From NCBI GenBank assembly GCA_040954595.2, contig CM082581.2:10974001-11038000 (forward strand): 64,000 nt of DNA, written 5' to 3'. Each line of letters begins with the position of its first letter. The first letter of the stretch is position 1. Positions 23,516 through 37,500 of this stretch are shown one piece after another. This DNA is from Balanoglossus misakiensis (taxonomy: Eukaryota > Hemichordata). The notes below the pieces were generated by a model. It ran no database searches. It saw only the letters and a program-made list of their open reading frames with translations, and had not been told where the DNA came from. A program made the position numbers and the translations under genes.

Positions 23516-26500
23516 GAAAGTCGTTAACGGGCGCCTATGATAGTTTATAATGAACACAGACATCGGCAAGTGTTTCTCCTTTGAAGGGCCAGGGGCAGAA
23601 TTGTTAACTATTTGTTTCAAGTTTGCCTTCAAACAGAGTTTTATAGTGATCAATAAAACACGCCAAGTGAGAAATTCATCGGAATAACAGTCACATATCC
23701 CAAGATAATAAGCCCAGCCTGAGGACTATCCGAAACACCGTGTAGCAATAAGCATTAGTATTTTCATTAGCGTGAAACGTGCTACAAGTATAATTAGCTT
23801 TTAATAAATTTCGCCGACGTGTAACGTATTTTTGTTTTACAAACCACCATTTCATAGAAGAACATGAGATTTCCTAACGGAGAGATACTGCAAAAAAAAG
23901 GAAGAAGCTCTAACAAATTCAACTCACGATAATTCGGCTGGCACATTCGTGAATAACGCGTGAACACAAAATCAATCAAACCACCCCTAGTTAAACCGAC
24001 TGAAAATATTTACTTGGGACCTGCTGTAGGCATCGCTTCGGTGCGTAGGAAAATCTCGGAATCTGATTTTAAATTGACTCAATGAGGGAAGGGATTTTGC
24101 GCTGAGCCTCGGTGCGGGCGGGACGCACGGGGATTAACTCCGTCGTGTTTTATCGTGGTTGCTTTAATCTCGTTCGCCCCCTTTCCATTTTTCTCAAACG
24201 CACCTTTGTAAACTCGCAAATGGTGAAACGGCCGTCGTGCAAACAAGAGCAAAGTCGAGAATCGGCGCACTCGGACCGTGAAGAGATATTTCAGTCGGTG
24301 TTAATTTGGTGCCTTTCAAGTGTGGTAAGCTCTTCACACAACATCGTTTGGCGATTTCAGTACTTGAACAAATCAATAGCGACTGCCAATTTCAGAAAAT
24401 TAAAACGTCGACGGTCTTTCTTCTAATGACGAAACGGGAAAAGTTTTTTTCTGACCTCTCGCATGTAAATTCCCTTCCTCTTGTAACTATGATGACGTGT
24501 ATTGCATATTCAGCTCACAGCGCACGTTACACTTTTACTGGCATTTGGCAGATAAACTTTGAATGGGACACAATCACAGTTGGAACAATTTGAGCAACGT
24601 GCTCAATGGCGAGAATCGTGACTCGATCACCTGCATACAAACAACGTAAGCATGACACGCAACGTCCAATGACAGGTGCGATTCTGTACAGTGTGAAAAG
24701 TGCACAGTGAACCTTTAGTTGGCATTCCATAATTCCAAACGTGTCCAGCTCAATGTGTCCAAATCTAACATTTGATTGGGTGAGCACCGCGGTGACATCA
24801 GAGGTGTGAACGGATGATTTTTTTTACGACTCACGGAGATCGGATCGAGTTTCCGTCCGCCTCGATCAAGCAGAAGCTTTTAGTGTGGACGACCCGCGTC
24901 ACCGTGTTGATTTACAGCGGCCTTTTTAAAATGCGTCGCAGACTGTGACCAGCTCACAGCGCAGGGACAAATATTTATTGTCAGAAAGGTTAAATAAAAA
25001 GAGGTAACCGAATGAAGGAGATTAAATAGAGAGTGGGATTTCTTGTACATCGATTTTGATCACTGTTTTACAACTGTCAGTAGTTTGCGCCGATGACTAA
25101 TGGCCAGGCATTGACTCCCTCAGCGGCTCGCCTCATCTCGCCTGACGGCCTTCTTGAACACAATTTCTCTGAACCGTACACCTGTCTTGCCAAGCCTATG
25201 ATGACAAAGAAACAGCGCCGAGGTGTGAACGTCGCGGCTGATTTACCGCCAAATCCCCAGGACACAGTTAATGACAAGTGACGCTCGGACTATAATGGGG
25301 GTGAAGATGACGGTAGTGTCTTGAAGACACGGGAAAGCCTTCGGGGCATGAGCGGTCACACAGAGACCATCCGCCGTAAAAACGCCACGAAGACAAATTG
25401 CTTCGCATCCTAAAAGTGATCGGGTCACTGCGCCGGGTAGTAGATTTAGTAAATTAATGTGTGTTAGACACAAACTCGGCAGTTTTGTTTTTTATGGCTT
25501 TTAGATTGCTTTTCTGGTGTATACAGGGTCTACAAATGTGCATGTCATGTTCACTCTAAATGTTCAGCGAGTAATTTTGTTGAGCGGACTTTCTAGGACA
25601 GTAAACCCCTTGTCATTTACCCGTCGCGTCGGACAGTTACCCACACCGTATCCCTTACATTAACCCTGTGTGTTGGGGGAGGGGGAGCATCCGGGTGGTG
25701 ATGTGCAGAACGTAGCAGTCCTGATATTGTTAAAATAGATGGTGATGACGCAGCCAGCAAAAGTTAACGTACTTTCTTTTACTTCCATTGTGCGCTATCT
25801 GTCGTAGAAGTATCTCTTAGGACAGAAATTGCATTGATCGATTTCTTTAACGCAACGTATACTGAGAAATACTCGAGTGCGTGTTTGCACAATTCAAAAC
25901 AAGACATAAGTGTAAAGCACTTTTTGAAGTCAGTGAAATTGTGTTTGGAGCGGTCATGATTTTTGCAATAAGTGAACGAGTGAATATCCATCATGTCTCC
26001 GGTCCTGTCACAGTCTCAGTGTGTCGCTAACCGCTCGCTTTGATTTCTCTCAACGCAAATGAAAATAAATCGAATTCGCTTTAAGCAGACGGTGGCGGCA
26101 CTTTTGATAATGTTCAGTGTACTCCCTTTCCATGTCAGCTACGCGTTCTTTCTATATTTAACTTTACTACGCCTTAGTGCCTGTCAAGAAAACCCATGTT
26201 GTTGACAAGTGAATTTAAGTACGGACCTGAATTTAGCCGTCAGCGATGCCATTGCACGAGAATATAAGCAGAGTGGTGGTCGTTTCAGTATTTCGTGGGA
26301 ATGGAAATATGAAACTAGTTGATATACAGGGCGAAAATCAATAACAGCCCGTAGGTCAGTGATTTTAAAGGGACATTAACTGTTGCTTTTGGCTAGATTT
26401 TAAGTAGTTTATGTCGTGTGAAATCAATTTCGGTTTCTTGTTCTATCCCTGTAAAATTCCCAATATTTTGCTTGCGATGATTAAGCTTTTATTGGTGCAA

Positions 26501-29500
26501 TAGTCGTTGTTATATTGACAGAGTTCTAGTTCCGACAGTGTGCCCAGGCTTTCTTCAGTATTCAATAATATCAGCGTTGACTGTACACATAGGCTGTGTT
26601 CATAAGCTTGCTATATACGGTGCATTTTATTACACACGATTTTCTCTCTCGAAGCGAATGTGAACAACGTGTTTCAGTAAATCGCATCACATTTAAAATA
26701 TGGTCACTGTGTCCGGAACCACTGCTTTTAAAGCAGCCTCACACAGCACCATACATGTATATAATTGGATACTTTGACAGGAGATAATGGTGAGCCTCCG
26801 TCAATTGTACGCCGAATGAATTGCATTACTTATTTGAGTTTCACTGATAAACGTACTATCATTTACTCGTGCCATACTTGTATGTCAAATTATTTGTGTC
26901 AAGCGTTTCTCGACTGCACACTTGGCTCGTTATAAATTTTACCCGAATGTAAATTAATACTTAACACGCAACAGATTCATTCAATAATATTCCAGGGTGA
27001 TTCAGTCGTCAATTGGAATTCTTTTACATAACAAGGACCTTCATAGAAACAACTGTCTTAGACCCTTGAGAGGCGAAGTGGTTATCTGCGCGCATGTATT
27101 ATCATGCTTTTGAAAGAGACATTAGCGATTCTGTGACGGTTAAATCTATAAAGGTGTGTGATGGTTGTTACAAATTGGTGCTTAAGAAATTTAACTGTCG
27201 CCAATACACAGTCCGCATGCACTTGGGAGAGATCTACTTCATCAATATGTATTATAAGTGTCTGTCATTGGCATCTCAAGATAACGCATTCTCTCACCCG
27301 CTTCTTACGCGGTTTTCGAGGCGCACTTCAAGCAGATCTCGGCTCTCATGGGCAGGGCAAATGTGCTCTGTATATTTTCTCAGTCGACCTGCTTTTAGAT
27401 TTTGCATACAGCGGGCAGTGATTCTTGAGATATCTGCCGCGCTTGTTGGCTCGGGAGACTAAGTCGGTGCCCCTTGATATTCAAGGCGGTCGCACACACA
27501 CCGTTCTTCTCTGGTCCCGCTTGTGTCTCATGCCCGTCATCGTGAATTGGCGAGACCCTCAGCGTGCGAGAGCAGTGTTCTCCAGCGCAGGGCCTATCAA
27601 CGTGGGCTTCATGATTCCCCCCACGCGGTTGTGAAGAATGGATTATGCGAACGGGGGAGCGTTGTTACATCTATATTGCTTCGTCAGAATGAACCAGAAT
27701 CTGCCCCTAAGCGCCGAGTTGCGATTTTTTTGAGACGGAATGCCCTTCGGGGCGCTTGCTTGTCAGTATTGCTATATTTTAATGCGATTACATCGAAGTT
27801 GCATGGATGAAGCGATGAGTAATCTGTTGGCGGCCGAAAGACAACAGTACTCCGTGGTATGAAAGCTCCTTGAAAAAAGAAACTGGCCAGAAGCGTGAAT
27901 ATCTGTGAAGGAATATGTATTTGGAGAGCAGTGAAATCATCATTCGATGACCTCGACTCAGTTTCTGCGAAGAGCAGTTGGTTTTACCAGTGTACAGACA
28001 TGCAAAATGGTGGACAGTCCATCATTGCGTTGAGGATAGAAAAAAAAACATAAACGGAAATAGAACTATATATAAACTAGTGTCAAAGTTTCAGCTCATC
28101 ATGAACGGTTAAGCACTCCAGTGATGTTATCAATAATTTGTAGCCATGCGTAAATACCCCTTAATTTCGATTTCTAATAACAAACGATAATATAATAGCA
28201 AGCCACATGATATATTTCCCTGCCATAATAACTTTCATCAGTTCTGTGTTTGGAATTTCACTATTTCGCCATGGGTGTGGTACAGATGTATAAAGTCGTG
28301 CAGTTGTTAGCATAAAAGAGGTCCTTCCAACCCTTGTGACGATACATTTTATATTAATTTGTTCTTTCAAAAACGTGTCACTGCATTTTGCTGCAAATAC
28401 ATGTAAATTACACAGTTTGGCAGAAGTGTATCGGTATGAATACGCCGGCTCTTTGTGGATTGACAGTGCAGTGGAGCGATGTGCATGTACAATATTTGAG
28501 TGACATCCCTGAAGAATGCGCCCCACATGCGATACAGCACATTCGTGAATACTTGAATAAGGTGACGTTGCCCCATCTTCGCATACTTCCCATGATGAGC
28601 ATGCGCATAATGGCCAGATTTCAATTCGAAAAAGCAGCTGTGAATTGTATGCATTTGGCGGCCATGTTTCGGGCCCTAGCGTCTCTCACCTGCACCTGTG
28701 AAGACAATGCCATGCTTACCCATTCGTTTCTTGCACAAGAGTAACAACTGGAGGTCACATAACAATCGTGATAACAATAACACGACACTGACATGACCAC
28801 AAGTTTGAAACTCAATAATCACGAAATACTTGTGACGTAAGAAGACATCGCGATGATCATGAGGCTCGAGTAGCCAAAAACACGTGTCGTTCAGTTGAAA
28901 AACAGTTCTATGAAAATTGCATAACCTTATAAGTTTGTATAGTTACCCAAAATTTGCAATGTCTTCACACAAGCTTCTTCTGAAGGCAATGTTATTTTGT
29001 TCAGTTGATTTCAAGAATGGTTTATCTATCGGAGATCCTCATCGCGAAGATAGGAACTTGAAATTGATATTCTCATCCAAAATGTCAAGGTCGACCAGTT
29101 TCATTTTGTATGGCCTAATTTTCCCACAGGCTTGTATAAAAAGATTATCATCTTTCTATTTTCCATGTCAAGTTTCCCCACAAATGGGAACACATCCGAA
29201 TCGATTATGGGAATTATATTAAAGGCATATTAACGGTCATGTCGAAAATCGATTGTCAGAACCTCTGCACTTTGCAAAGAAACATAATAGAATACTAGTA
29301 GCGTAAGTATAGACGCGAGTCTGCTTGCACGTACGACACGATGTTCTGAGCGTAATTATTGGCGATGACGTAGTCCCCGTTAAAATATCCTCTATTTGCT
29401 TTAGATTTCCATAGTGAAAAGTTTGGCTGGTTACTGACGCTGTAGATAGTGTATACACGGATTTCAAATCTGAAAGCGTGGACAGCGACGGAACCAAACA

Positions 29501-32500
29501 CTATACGACTTAATAGAGACGCAACTTCCCTTTGAATAACTGTTCGCTCAGATATGTCGCCTCTCCGTCGCCACATGATGAAGTAGTTGACATTTCGGGG
29601 ATTGGGTTGTCTGCCCTGTAGTCCCCGCATCATATAGTAGCTAATCCCTTCTCTGACTAATGAAAGAAAATCGGTTCATTAAAATATTGCATCGATAGAT
29701 AAATACGGGATTAAAATGATGGGTAGGGATAACACACTACACGTCCCTCCGGAACCCCCCTTGAATTAACTATAGATAGAGTATGTAGGTAATGTAATTT
29801 TAATTCAACTAGCTTAACTAGACTGAAGAGATGTAATTATAGTTTAACTAGGGCAGGTGAGACTTCGGTAGTTGGCCTCTTCTACGTTTTGGTTTTCCAC
29901 TGAACGCCCAAATGAACCGTTCTTACGGAGGTAATTGCAAATGTGGTCTGTTTGTCTAGGTGTCCAACGTCGGTTGGTGCATTCTCCGCCCCCAGTTGTA
30001 TACGCATTGTGCAACAACGCAGCATAACAAGCGCCATCGCTATACACGCTGTCACGCTCGACGGCTCAGATGAGAAAGCGCAGCAGAGATTTCGCGCGTC
30101 GGCGTGGGCGTGTCGTTCGCTGATTGTTTTCTTCTGGGAGGCATACAATTAGAACTAATTGGCCTGTATCACGGGTTCAAAAGCTGTGTTACACCTATGT
30201 GCGTTTGTTGGATCGTCTGTCTTCCACTGGTGCCAGCCGCAAGACACGATCGGGCTGTTGTATGTGCATATTTGTAAATTAGCACACCGTCCTCTGAAGT
30301 GTCAAAATAAACGCTGCATTTAAAGTGAACATGAATGTAAAATTTGACTTGGTAAAAACCGATCATGTGACACAAAAACGACTAAAGTAACATCAAATCT
30401 ACCGAACTAGACAGAACTAGGGAGTTTTAGTAAAAAGATGAGACTACGGGACCGCCACGAAACATGATTGAAAAACACGCAGCCTCGAACTGGGTCAGAC
30501 AAGAACACTGCACGTCTAATATCGATAGGTATGAGAGCTCACTTGAGAAATGAAACGTGGTTTTGGATATAGAAAATACTCCCGGAGATTAAAGTATTAA
30601 TGGTCTCATGTGAAAATAGGACGGTTACTTTAAGTAATAACCCTACTGAATACCGCTTTCGTTCAATCTTTTACCAAAAGAAACAAAGTGAGATGTTATT
30701 AGAATGCGTGAAATTGCACGATATATCTTGCGAAAAATTCTGTGCGTACAGTTGCAACATTATTAAAAGTGTGTCGCTGTAAAGTTCCATAGCTTTTAAC
30801 TGATTTCCAACAACCCCCGTCTGGACTGGCGGTCTACACATATACATGTATTCTCAATAACCATGAATTTTAGCGCGCTGTAACACTAACGGCCAAATGC
30901 ACGGACTGCACAATGGGGCCTCGGCGAGCGATTTGCGATAGTTTCACGCACAGTTTAACGAGAGAACAGCCGCGGTTATTGTCGAAATGAAAACGGCAAA
31001 TGATGTTTACGGGTAAATTGACAGTAGTTTGGCGATGTCTCAGAGAAAGCATCGATTTTATTTCTGACATGATCAGCCGAAGTATTGCCCGAGACCAAGC
31101 ACTCGTGTTTACAAGGCGCATCTTTCTTACGTCACTTCCTGTACTACGAATGTAAGACTGGAAATTAGAGCGCATCGACGAGAACAATATCCTGCTCTCT
31201 GAGAAACCGGAGACCTCCGTGACCTTATATGGCTGCCCTGTTGGAGATTCCGTGAACAAAATCCGAATAGAAATAGAGAGTCCAAGTTTTAGGGAGGTTT
31301 ATCGCAGTAAAATAATTAAATACAAAAAATGATTGCGCGAGTACACGGTTGTCAGGGAGAAGCATTTGCTATAGGCTTGGTATGCGATCAAACAGATGTA
31401 TCTTCTCTGTTCTCCATTTTGTTGACGCGTCGTGTTTTTAGGCGCTGGGTCATTGTTGCGAAATTCAAAGCCTTGGCAGAATTGAATTGTAACGAAGGGG
31501 GATCAAAGCCACCGGAATACACGTTAGTTCGGGGTCCTCATGAATGACGTTGACAGATTCCTTTCAAATTACGACGGGAGTCTCTTTGAGGCGTTCACGT
31601 TCGCTCCGACCGATCTTTCTGTCGTAACAGCAGGGAAAGATGACGGATCTAAGAGAGGTGTAATGTTACGTACGACGTGCTATCGATCACTGGACGCAAT
31701 TAGGCAAACTCCCGACAAAGCCTCATCAAAAACCTTTAGTAATTCCACTCACAATAAAGAACTATCATAAAACGATAGATTAATAATTAGAAATAAATAT
31801 TGCGAGTAAAACCCCCTCGTGAATTGAAAAAAATATTTATTTATTTGTTTATTTGCAAGATGCCGGAGATGTATTTCTCCGTATTCTCCTTCTCCCTCGA
31901 ACTGTTTGGTAGCAGTCAGCTCAGGTCCGGTCGGCATGGGTAGTGGGCGGCTTCTTTGCTTCATTACCCGATCCATGTGCGCGTGTCTTGACAGATTCAG
32001 AGTAACACCGTCAGCCGTCGCCGTTAAAGCGAAGCGACACAAAAACCACGGAAGCCGAGCGCCTGGGAAATCAGATAGATTGCATTACACGTAATGAATA
32101 TCCACCGAGCTTTATCAACTCTGCACAATAAACATTTGTCGCGGGGTGAAAGTTGCCAATCGATAGATGGGTTCGCCAGACAACGGCATGCGCCGGCACA
32201 ATTCAATCGCTCCCAATCCGCCGAGTCAGTTCACGTTCGGGCCTGAACTTTGCACGCCCCGCAAAAGTTCGTGAAATAAGTTGATTATTAGGTGTACAGG
32301 CAGTAAATTGGCCGGGAAAGCGGGCGGGGGTGGGTGGTGCGTTTATGGCAAATGAAGAAAATATTCGACGTGAATATTGCAAGGGACCCGCTTCACATGG
32401 AGGACGCGAATAACTCGTCTAATTAGCGGATATTCACTAAAAGAAAACACAAGCGCCGAGCAACTCGTTTGACCCGAAGGAGTGCAAGCGTGCATGCTTC

Positions 32501-33147
32501 CCATAATTTCCCTGAAATCAGTCAATTCCATTCAAGGACGTCTCGCAAAAAGGAATGATGCCCGTCCAACGGTCTGGACGTGAAGCTCGGAGAAAAGGTT
32601 AGCGGAGACGGCGAGACTTTTTGTCTACAGCCCTGTGTTAAAGAGTCCCGCGTGGGCAGGTACGCACAGTTATTCGCGATTTCCAGCTCAGGAGCAAAAT
32701 GTATGTAATCATAAAAAAAATATTAAAGTGAGAGACATAACGTAATACCCGCGTAGCGGCTGCGTCATATTAATTCATCGTATTCGGGTAAGATGCGACC
32801 ACAGACACGTTAAAAGAAACCTCATACTACATCAGCTGTATTGACTAAAAACATATTGCTAGGGCAAAATAAATACCATCTTTGACTCTAACTTCTTAAA
32901 GTACATGAACCCCGTTTATAGATTGAATAAATTACACAACGCCAAACTCTGTGCGCGTCTCGTTTCCATTTGCAGGCGAAGCAAGTCGGCTGCGATGATG
33001 GGCCTTACTAGATTACGAAATCTCAGTGATTTAGTCGGGCGCAATAAGTGTATGAAACCCAATTATTCAGTGGCTTTTTGATAGAGTGAACGCCGGTGTG
33101 TTGACACTGCAGCTGGCCAATGTAAGTCACAGACCATAACGTGATAA

Positions 33148-33378
33148 CTACGTTGCAGCGATGTGGCGACGTGACACAACTTCACAATCTGCCGTAAAAG
33201 GGTCATTTTGAAGTCTTGCCTTCACTGCGCACCGCCGGACCAGTTTAACAGGTTCACTCGCTTCTCTGATTAAGTTCCGCAAGGTTCGACATAATTTGTG
33301 CAATCGCTTTCCACGGCCACTTTGCCCATAATACCGTAATTTCAACGGAGTTCCCTGTCCGCAAATGAACTCAGACAT
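33148..33378 (-). other. Antisense open frame with acceptor-like 5' end (doubtful exon)
   Basis: A 76-codon frame begins with an ATG four bases after a ctctctccag acceptor-like site and ends in a stop. It is basic: 'GQSGRGKRLHKLCRTLRN' and 'VRRCAVKARLQ' are visible. I see no domain. It cannot join the open frame at 34187-34510 in phase, so the two are not shown to belong together. Confidence 0.15.
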
Positions 33379-34186
33379 ATTTCTGGAGAGAGATTACCGG
33401 AGGGAACACCCGGGTTCCTTCAAATTATATTGTGTTTCGTCGTTTACTTTGTAATCGGTGGCTTTAATGTCAAATTAATTGGAGAACCCGCTTCAAGGTC
33501 ACGGTTTTGACCTTTTCACATTGATGTTGTCATTTGTACAAGAACCTTGAGTGTAAGTTCTTTCTGCATATAAATCAGTGTCCTGAAATTTGATAATTTG
33601 TCATCCTGTAGAGTGAAGAAATTTTTACCTACTAAAATATACAAATATTTCATCCGCGACTTCTGATTCATATGTAATCCATATTGATGACAAGAAACTG
33701 TCGTCATGGAAACCGTGCATAGACCCACACGCCCCATGTTTGTCACTATACACATTCCATCGACTTTTTATAAGACTGTCATTGTTTGCGTATAGATTTG
33801 GCCAATTAATCTTGATTCATTTTCGATAAAATGCAATTTTGCAAAAACAAATGTTGATGGCATAGCAGAGAGAGACCGTAAAATCATTACCGCGAGGAAA
33901 TCGAATACCTTGATGGGTGATATAATTGAAAATATTCGACCATTTATTATTTGTCATAAACTGGGGGAAGTATACGTGAAGCGAGGCTCTGAGTGTGTAT
34001 GGGTTCTACCCTTTGGTCATTCCATCCATATTTCCACGTGTTAATTTTGTAAAATGTATTCATCCATATCACACCTTTCACATTGCTGCCAATCCATTGG
34101 TATTAACGACTCATACATGGGCTCCTTGGGAACGGGAGGGGTTACGACCTGGCTGATATTTCTTCGTGAGATCAATTAAAACGTAC

Positions 34187-34510
34187 CCCCATCAAGTTAG
34201 AATAGATTGGCGAGAACGGCCTTCGACTCGATCCGCACATTTCGACATCTGCACCTTCAGGGGTTGGAGGCAAATTGCTCAAATAAGGGGTAATGAAGGG
34301 GAAATCGAGCGCCGAGTATAAATGTTCGATCCCGGCGACGCGGAGTTGTTTTCGCGGTGTACTGTAGTAGACACTCGAGCTCTTCGGGTAGATGTTGTTG
34401 TCGTTTGTTGTCTCGTAGCATGCGAATCTTTTATAGTTGAACACCTCAGACGCTAGTCTTTGTGTCACGTCGGAGGCGAGTTCTCCATTACACTCTGTAA
34501 TTTTCTTCAT
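34187..34510 (-). other. Antisense open frame with ATG and strong donor (candidate exon in the receptor intron)
   Basis: The frame starts MKKITECNGELASDVTQRL, with an in-frame stop upstream, and runs 108 codons to a gtacgt donor at 34186. Codon use looks gene-like (many TTC, AAC, TAC, GAC, ATC), and proline/tyrosine motifs such as 'LPPTPEGADVEMCG' occur. I do not recognise a family, and no partner exon with matching phase was found. It may be a lineage-specific gene nested in the receptor intron, or chance. Confidence 0.25.
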
Positions 34511-37500
34511 CGCATCTTGATCAATAGACAACTCTTTGTCGATTCATATTCACAGTCACATAACGCCATGTTACGTGACCCCCTCAGCTCAAGACAGATC
34601 ATCTTGTATAGCTTACTCTGACAGAAAGACGTATGTCTGGCCCTTGATAGCTTTGAATGGCCACGTGACCTAGATATTGGATGGCATACAGCGAGAGTAA
34701 CGCGGAGGTTTTGAACTTTCCCGCAATCAATAACCATTGATATTGATGCGCATGTATTCTTAATACGCCATTTCGGGTTACATTATGTACTTAAAATGGC
34801 CATTCAGGTTCTTGTTATTCTGGAGACATATGCACAAGTTCAGTGAAACCCATGCATGCATGTGCGTGGATTACTGAAATACTGTAAAAAAAATAGAACA
34901 GGATTGTAGAGTTGACAGAAAACTTGCAGTGGAGTCTGTCTGTCTGTCTGCAAAAAAAAATAGCTTCTTGTACCATATACTCCGCAAAATATCCACAATT
35001 TAAGATATGTCATACATCTCAGACAAGCAGTAGTATAGGAGGCGCTACGCGATCACAAGATTCATGATATGATCACGTGCCGTAGACCTTATTAAAGGCA
35101 CGAAATGTTCCCCTGGAAAACACATGGGAAATCTTACCTATAGAACAAAATGTTTTAATACGGTAACCATATACCCCCGGTAGCTACTACAGCTGAATTC
35201 GCAATAGGCAGTACGGTTAGTTTAGCATCGCTGTTCAGGCGTGCCGAAACAGATTCATGTCAAAAAACTATGCGCCGAAAATTAATTAAAAGTCCGGCCC
35301 TCGGGGGTTTGCACAGATGAGGAAATCCATCTCTCATCTATCTCCCGATCCTTTTGATTGTGTTTAGTATTCTGAATTGATAGTCTTGTTGGCTAAACCC
35401 TCCAGTGGAGGTAATTGCACTCGCCACCGACGCGTCTCCAAGATGCAGAGGGATTTCTTGTGTTTTCTTTGCATGTGGAAAAGAAATCGCATGTTGTCTT
35501 CCTCGATTCCCCTCGCTTACTGACTCTCCTGGCCCCAGTCCTCTGGGACCGAGTGTGTTAGAATAAGCGAGGCGGGCAGAGTTGTAGACTGGGTGACTTG
35601 GCTCACCGAGGCGAATCACGATGCGCTGGGTGGGGTCACTTCAGAAAGGCAAAATCGACTCCGAAACTACTGTGAGATATCAGAGAGCCAACCATTTGTG
35701 TCTTCGTGGTCATTCACAGCATAGAAAAGTGTAAACTATAAACAATTCTCAGTTTTATGTACATTTATTGTCCAAATATACTAGTATATCAATCAACCAT
35801 CATCGTAAACACAGTTTATGGCGATCGTGAATATCACTTATGTAATAAATTTATCAATCGGTTGGCCTGTGCATGTTTATGTCAGTGATGATGCAGGATG
35901 TGAGGATGATTATACAAACACCCATCGCAAACTACGGTCGTGCTGCAACGCCGCTAGCTCTGTTTTACCTAATGGGTGCACTGCGCTGTGATGACACGCG
36001 AAAATTTGTACCCGGAGGGGGCGGTGTAATCGACAGGAATCTGCCCAGTAAAACAACCATAATGTTTAAGTTCTTGATATAGGTTTTTCACTTGTGTAAT
36101 TCATCACTGGTGACTTTTACGTAACTTCCCTTTGCGTTAGCACATCTTTCTGCGTTAAGGGATTAATTCGGGGTCAAATCGGTTTGATCGGGGTAATGAA
36201 ATGAAATGACAAGTCACAGGTGTAAATTAGTACGGCCGCCTCTTTCAGTGATCGATGGGCGTGTAACCTTTCTCCCAAGGTGTAAATTTTAATTTCAGAA
36301 GCTGACGGGTTAAAACGAAAGAAAACAATGTTTATGATTTATCACAGTGGCACTAGAGGCATCAATTACGCGGCCTAAAGTAGGCGATAATTTGTGTTTT
36401 TCATTTGAAGAAGCAAGAACCGACGTTTGTGTTTATCTGTCGAATCTTGAAGACAAGTTCTCGCGCCACTGTTGCATCTGTGTTGCAAGAATAGAAATGC
36501 CTCGCTAAACAAAAAAGACATATCGTATTTTGGTGGTAGCATAAAAAGTCCATGAAGCAGCAGATTTTGTTTCCTGGGTTAACGTGCTGTCTCTAAAATG
36601 ATAAATATTACGCCTATATATTCCGCGAATAAGAGACAGCAGCCTACACAATTGCAGCAAAATAGGGACATTTATAGGCAGACTCACGCGCCAGAAGGCA
36701 ATATCGATATGCGCGGTACAATTGGTGGCATTTAATGACTTATGAAGACGCCATTTTCAATCAAACTATTTGGCGAAGTAAAATATATGAATTTATCAAA
36801 AGCCGTGATGAACACATCACCCGCTATGAAGTTTTGCAGCAATAAACAGTGGCCCGGAGGCAAACGACTAAAAATTGAAGAATGAGTCTGGTATTAATGT
36901 TAATTCCCATTGAAGAGACCGCGGCTGTCCAGGACTCAACGCTGTCTAGTCGCAAATATGACCTGATTCGGTGGTTTAAGTGATTTCAATTACACCGGGC
37001 GGTACGTCGGGGCGGCTTGCGTGCCTGTCTCTTTTAACACGTCAACTTGTGCACCCGATAGAAATTAGCTATGATGCTGCCGTTTGCAGGACGTTGGCAC
37101 CCGTATCAGACTCTTTCAGAGGCTGGCAAGACTGCCAACGGCATGTGGCGAAGGATAATGTGATTTGTCCTCGGCGAAATGATAAAGTATCTATACTGTC
37201 GCAGGCTATGACGTCACCAGACGCGCGTGTGCCAATCGTTGGCATCTTGCTGGCGGAATTATACAATTTTTTTCAATAGCTTGTATTAAGTGTCCTTCAA
37301 AAAAATTATTTCTTTAATATTTCTGTTAACTCTAGCCAAAGGCGCGTTTTCTGATTGACTGTATGGTCCATTACGTCAGAAGAATTGTGTACAGAGCAGT
37401 TTTAACAAATTCATGTCGTGTAGCACTTGTGTGAACAATCATCGGGAAATGTAAACGACGGGGAGTCAACACACGAAGGCCTTCAGAATGTACGCTTTAC

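Noticed and set aside
24194-24426. Several overlapping short frames near 24.1-24.8 kb
   Set aside because: No splice support and frames conflict on both strands.
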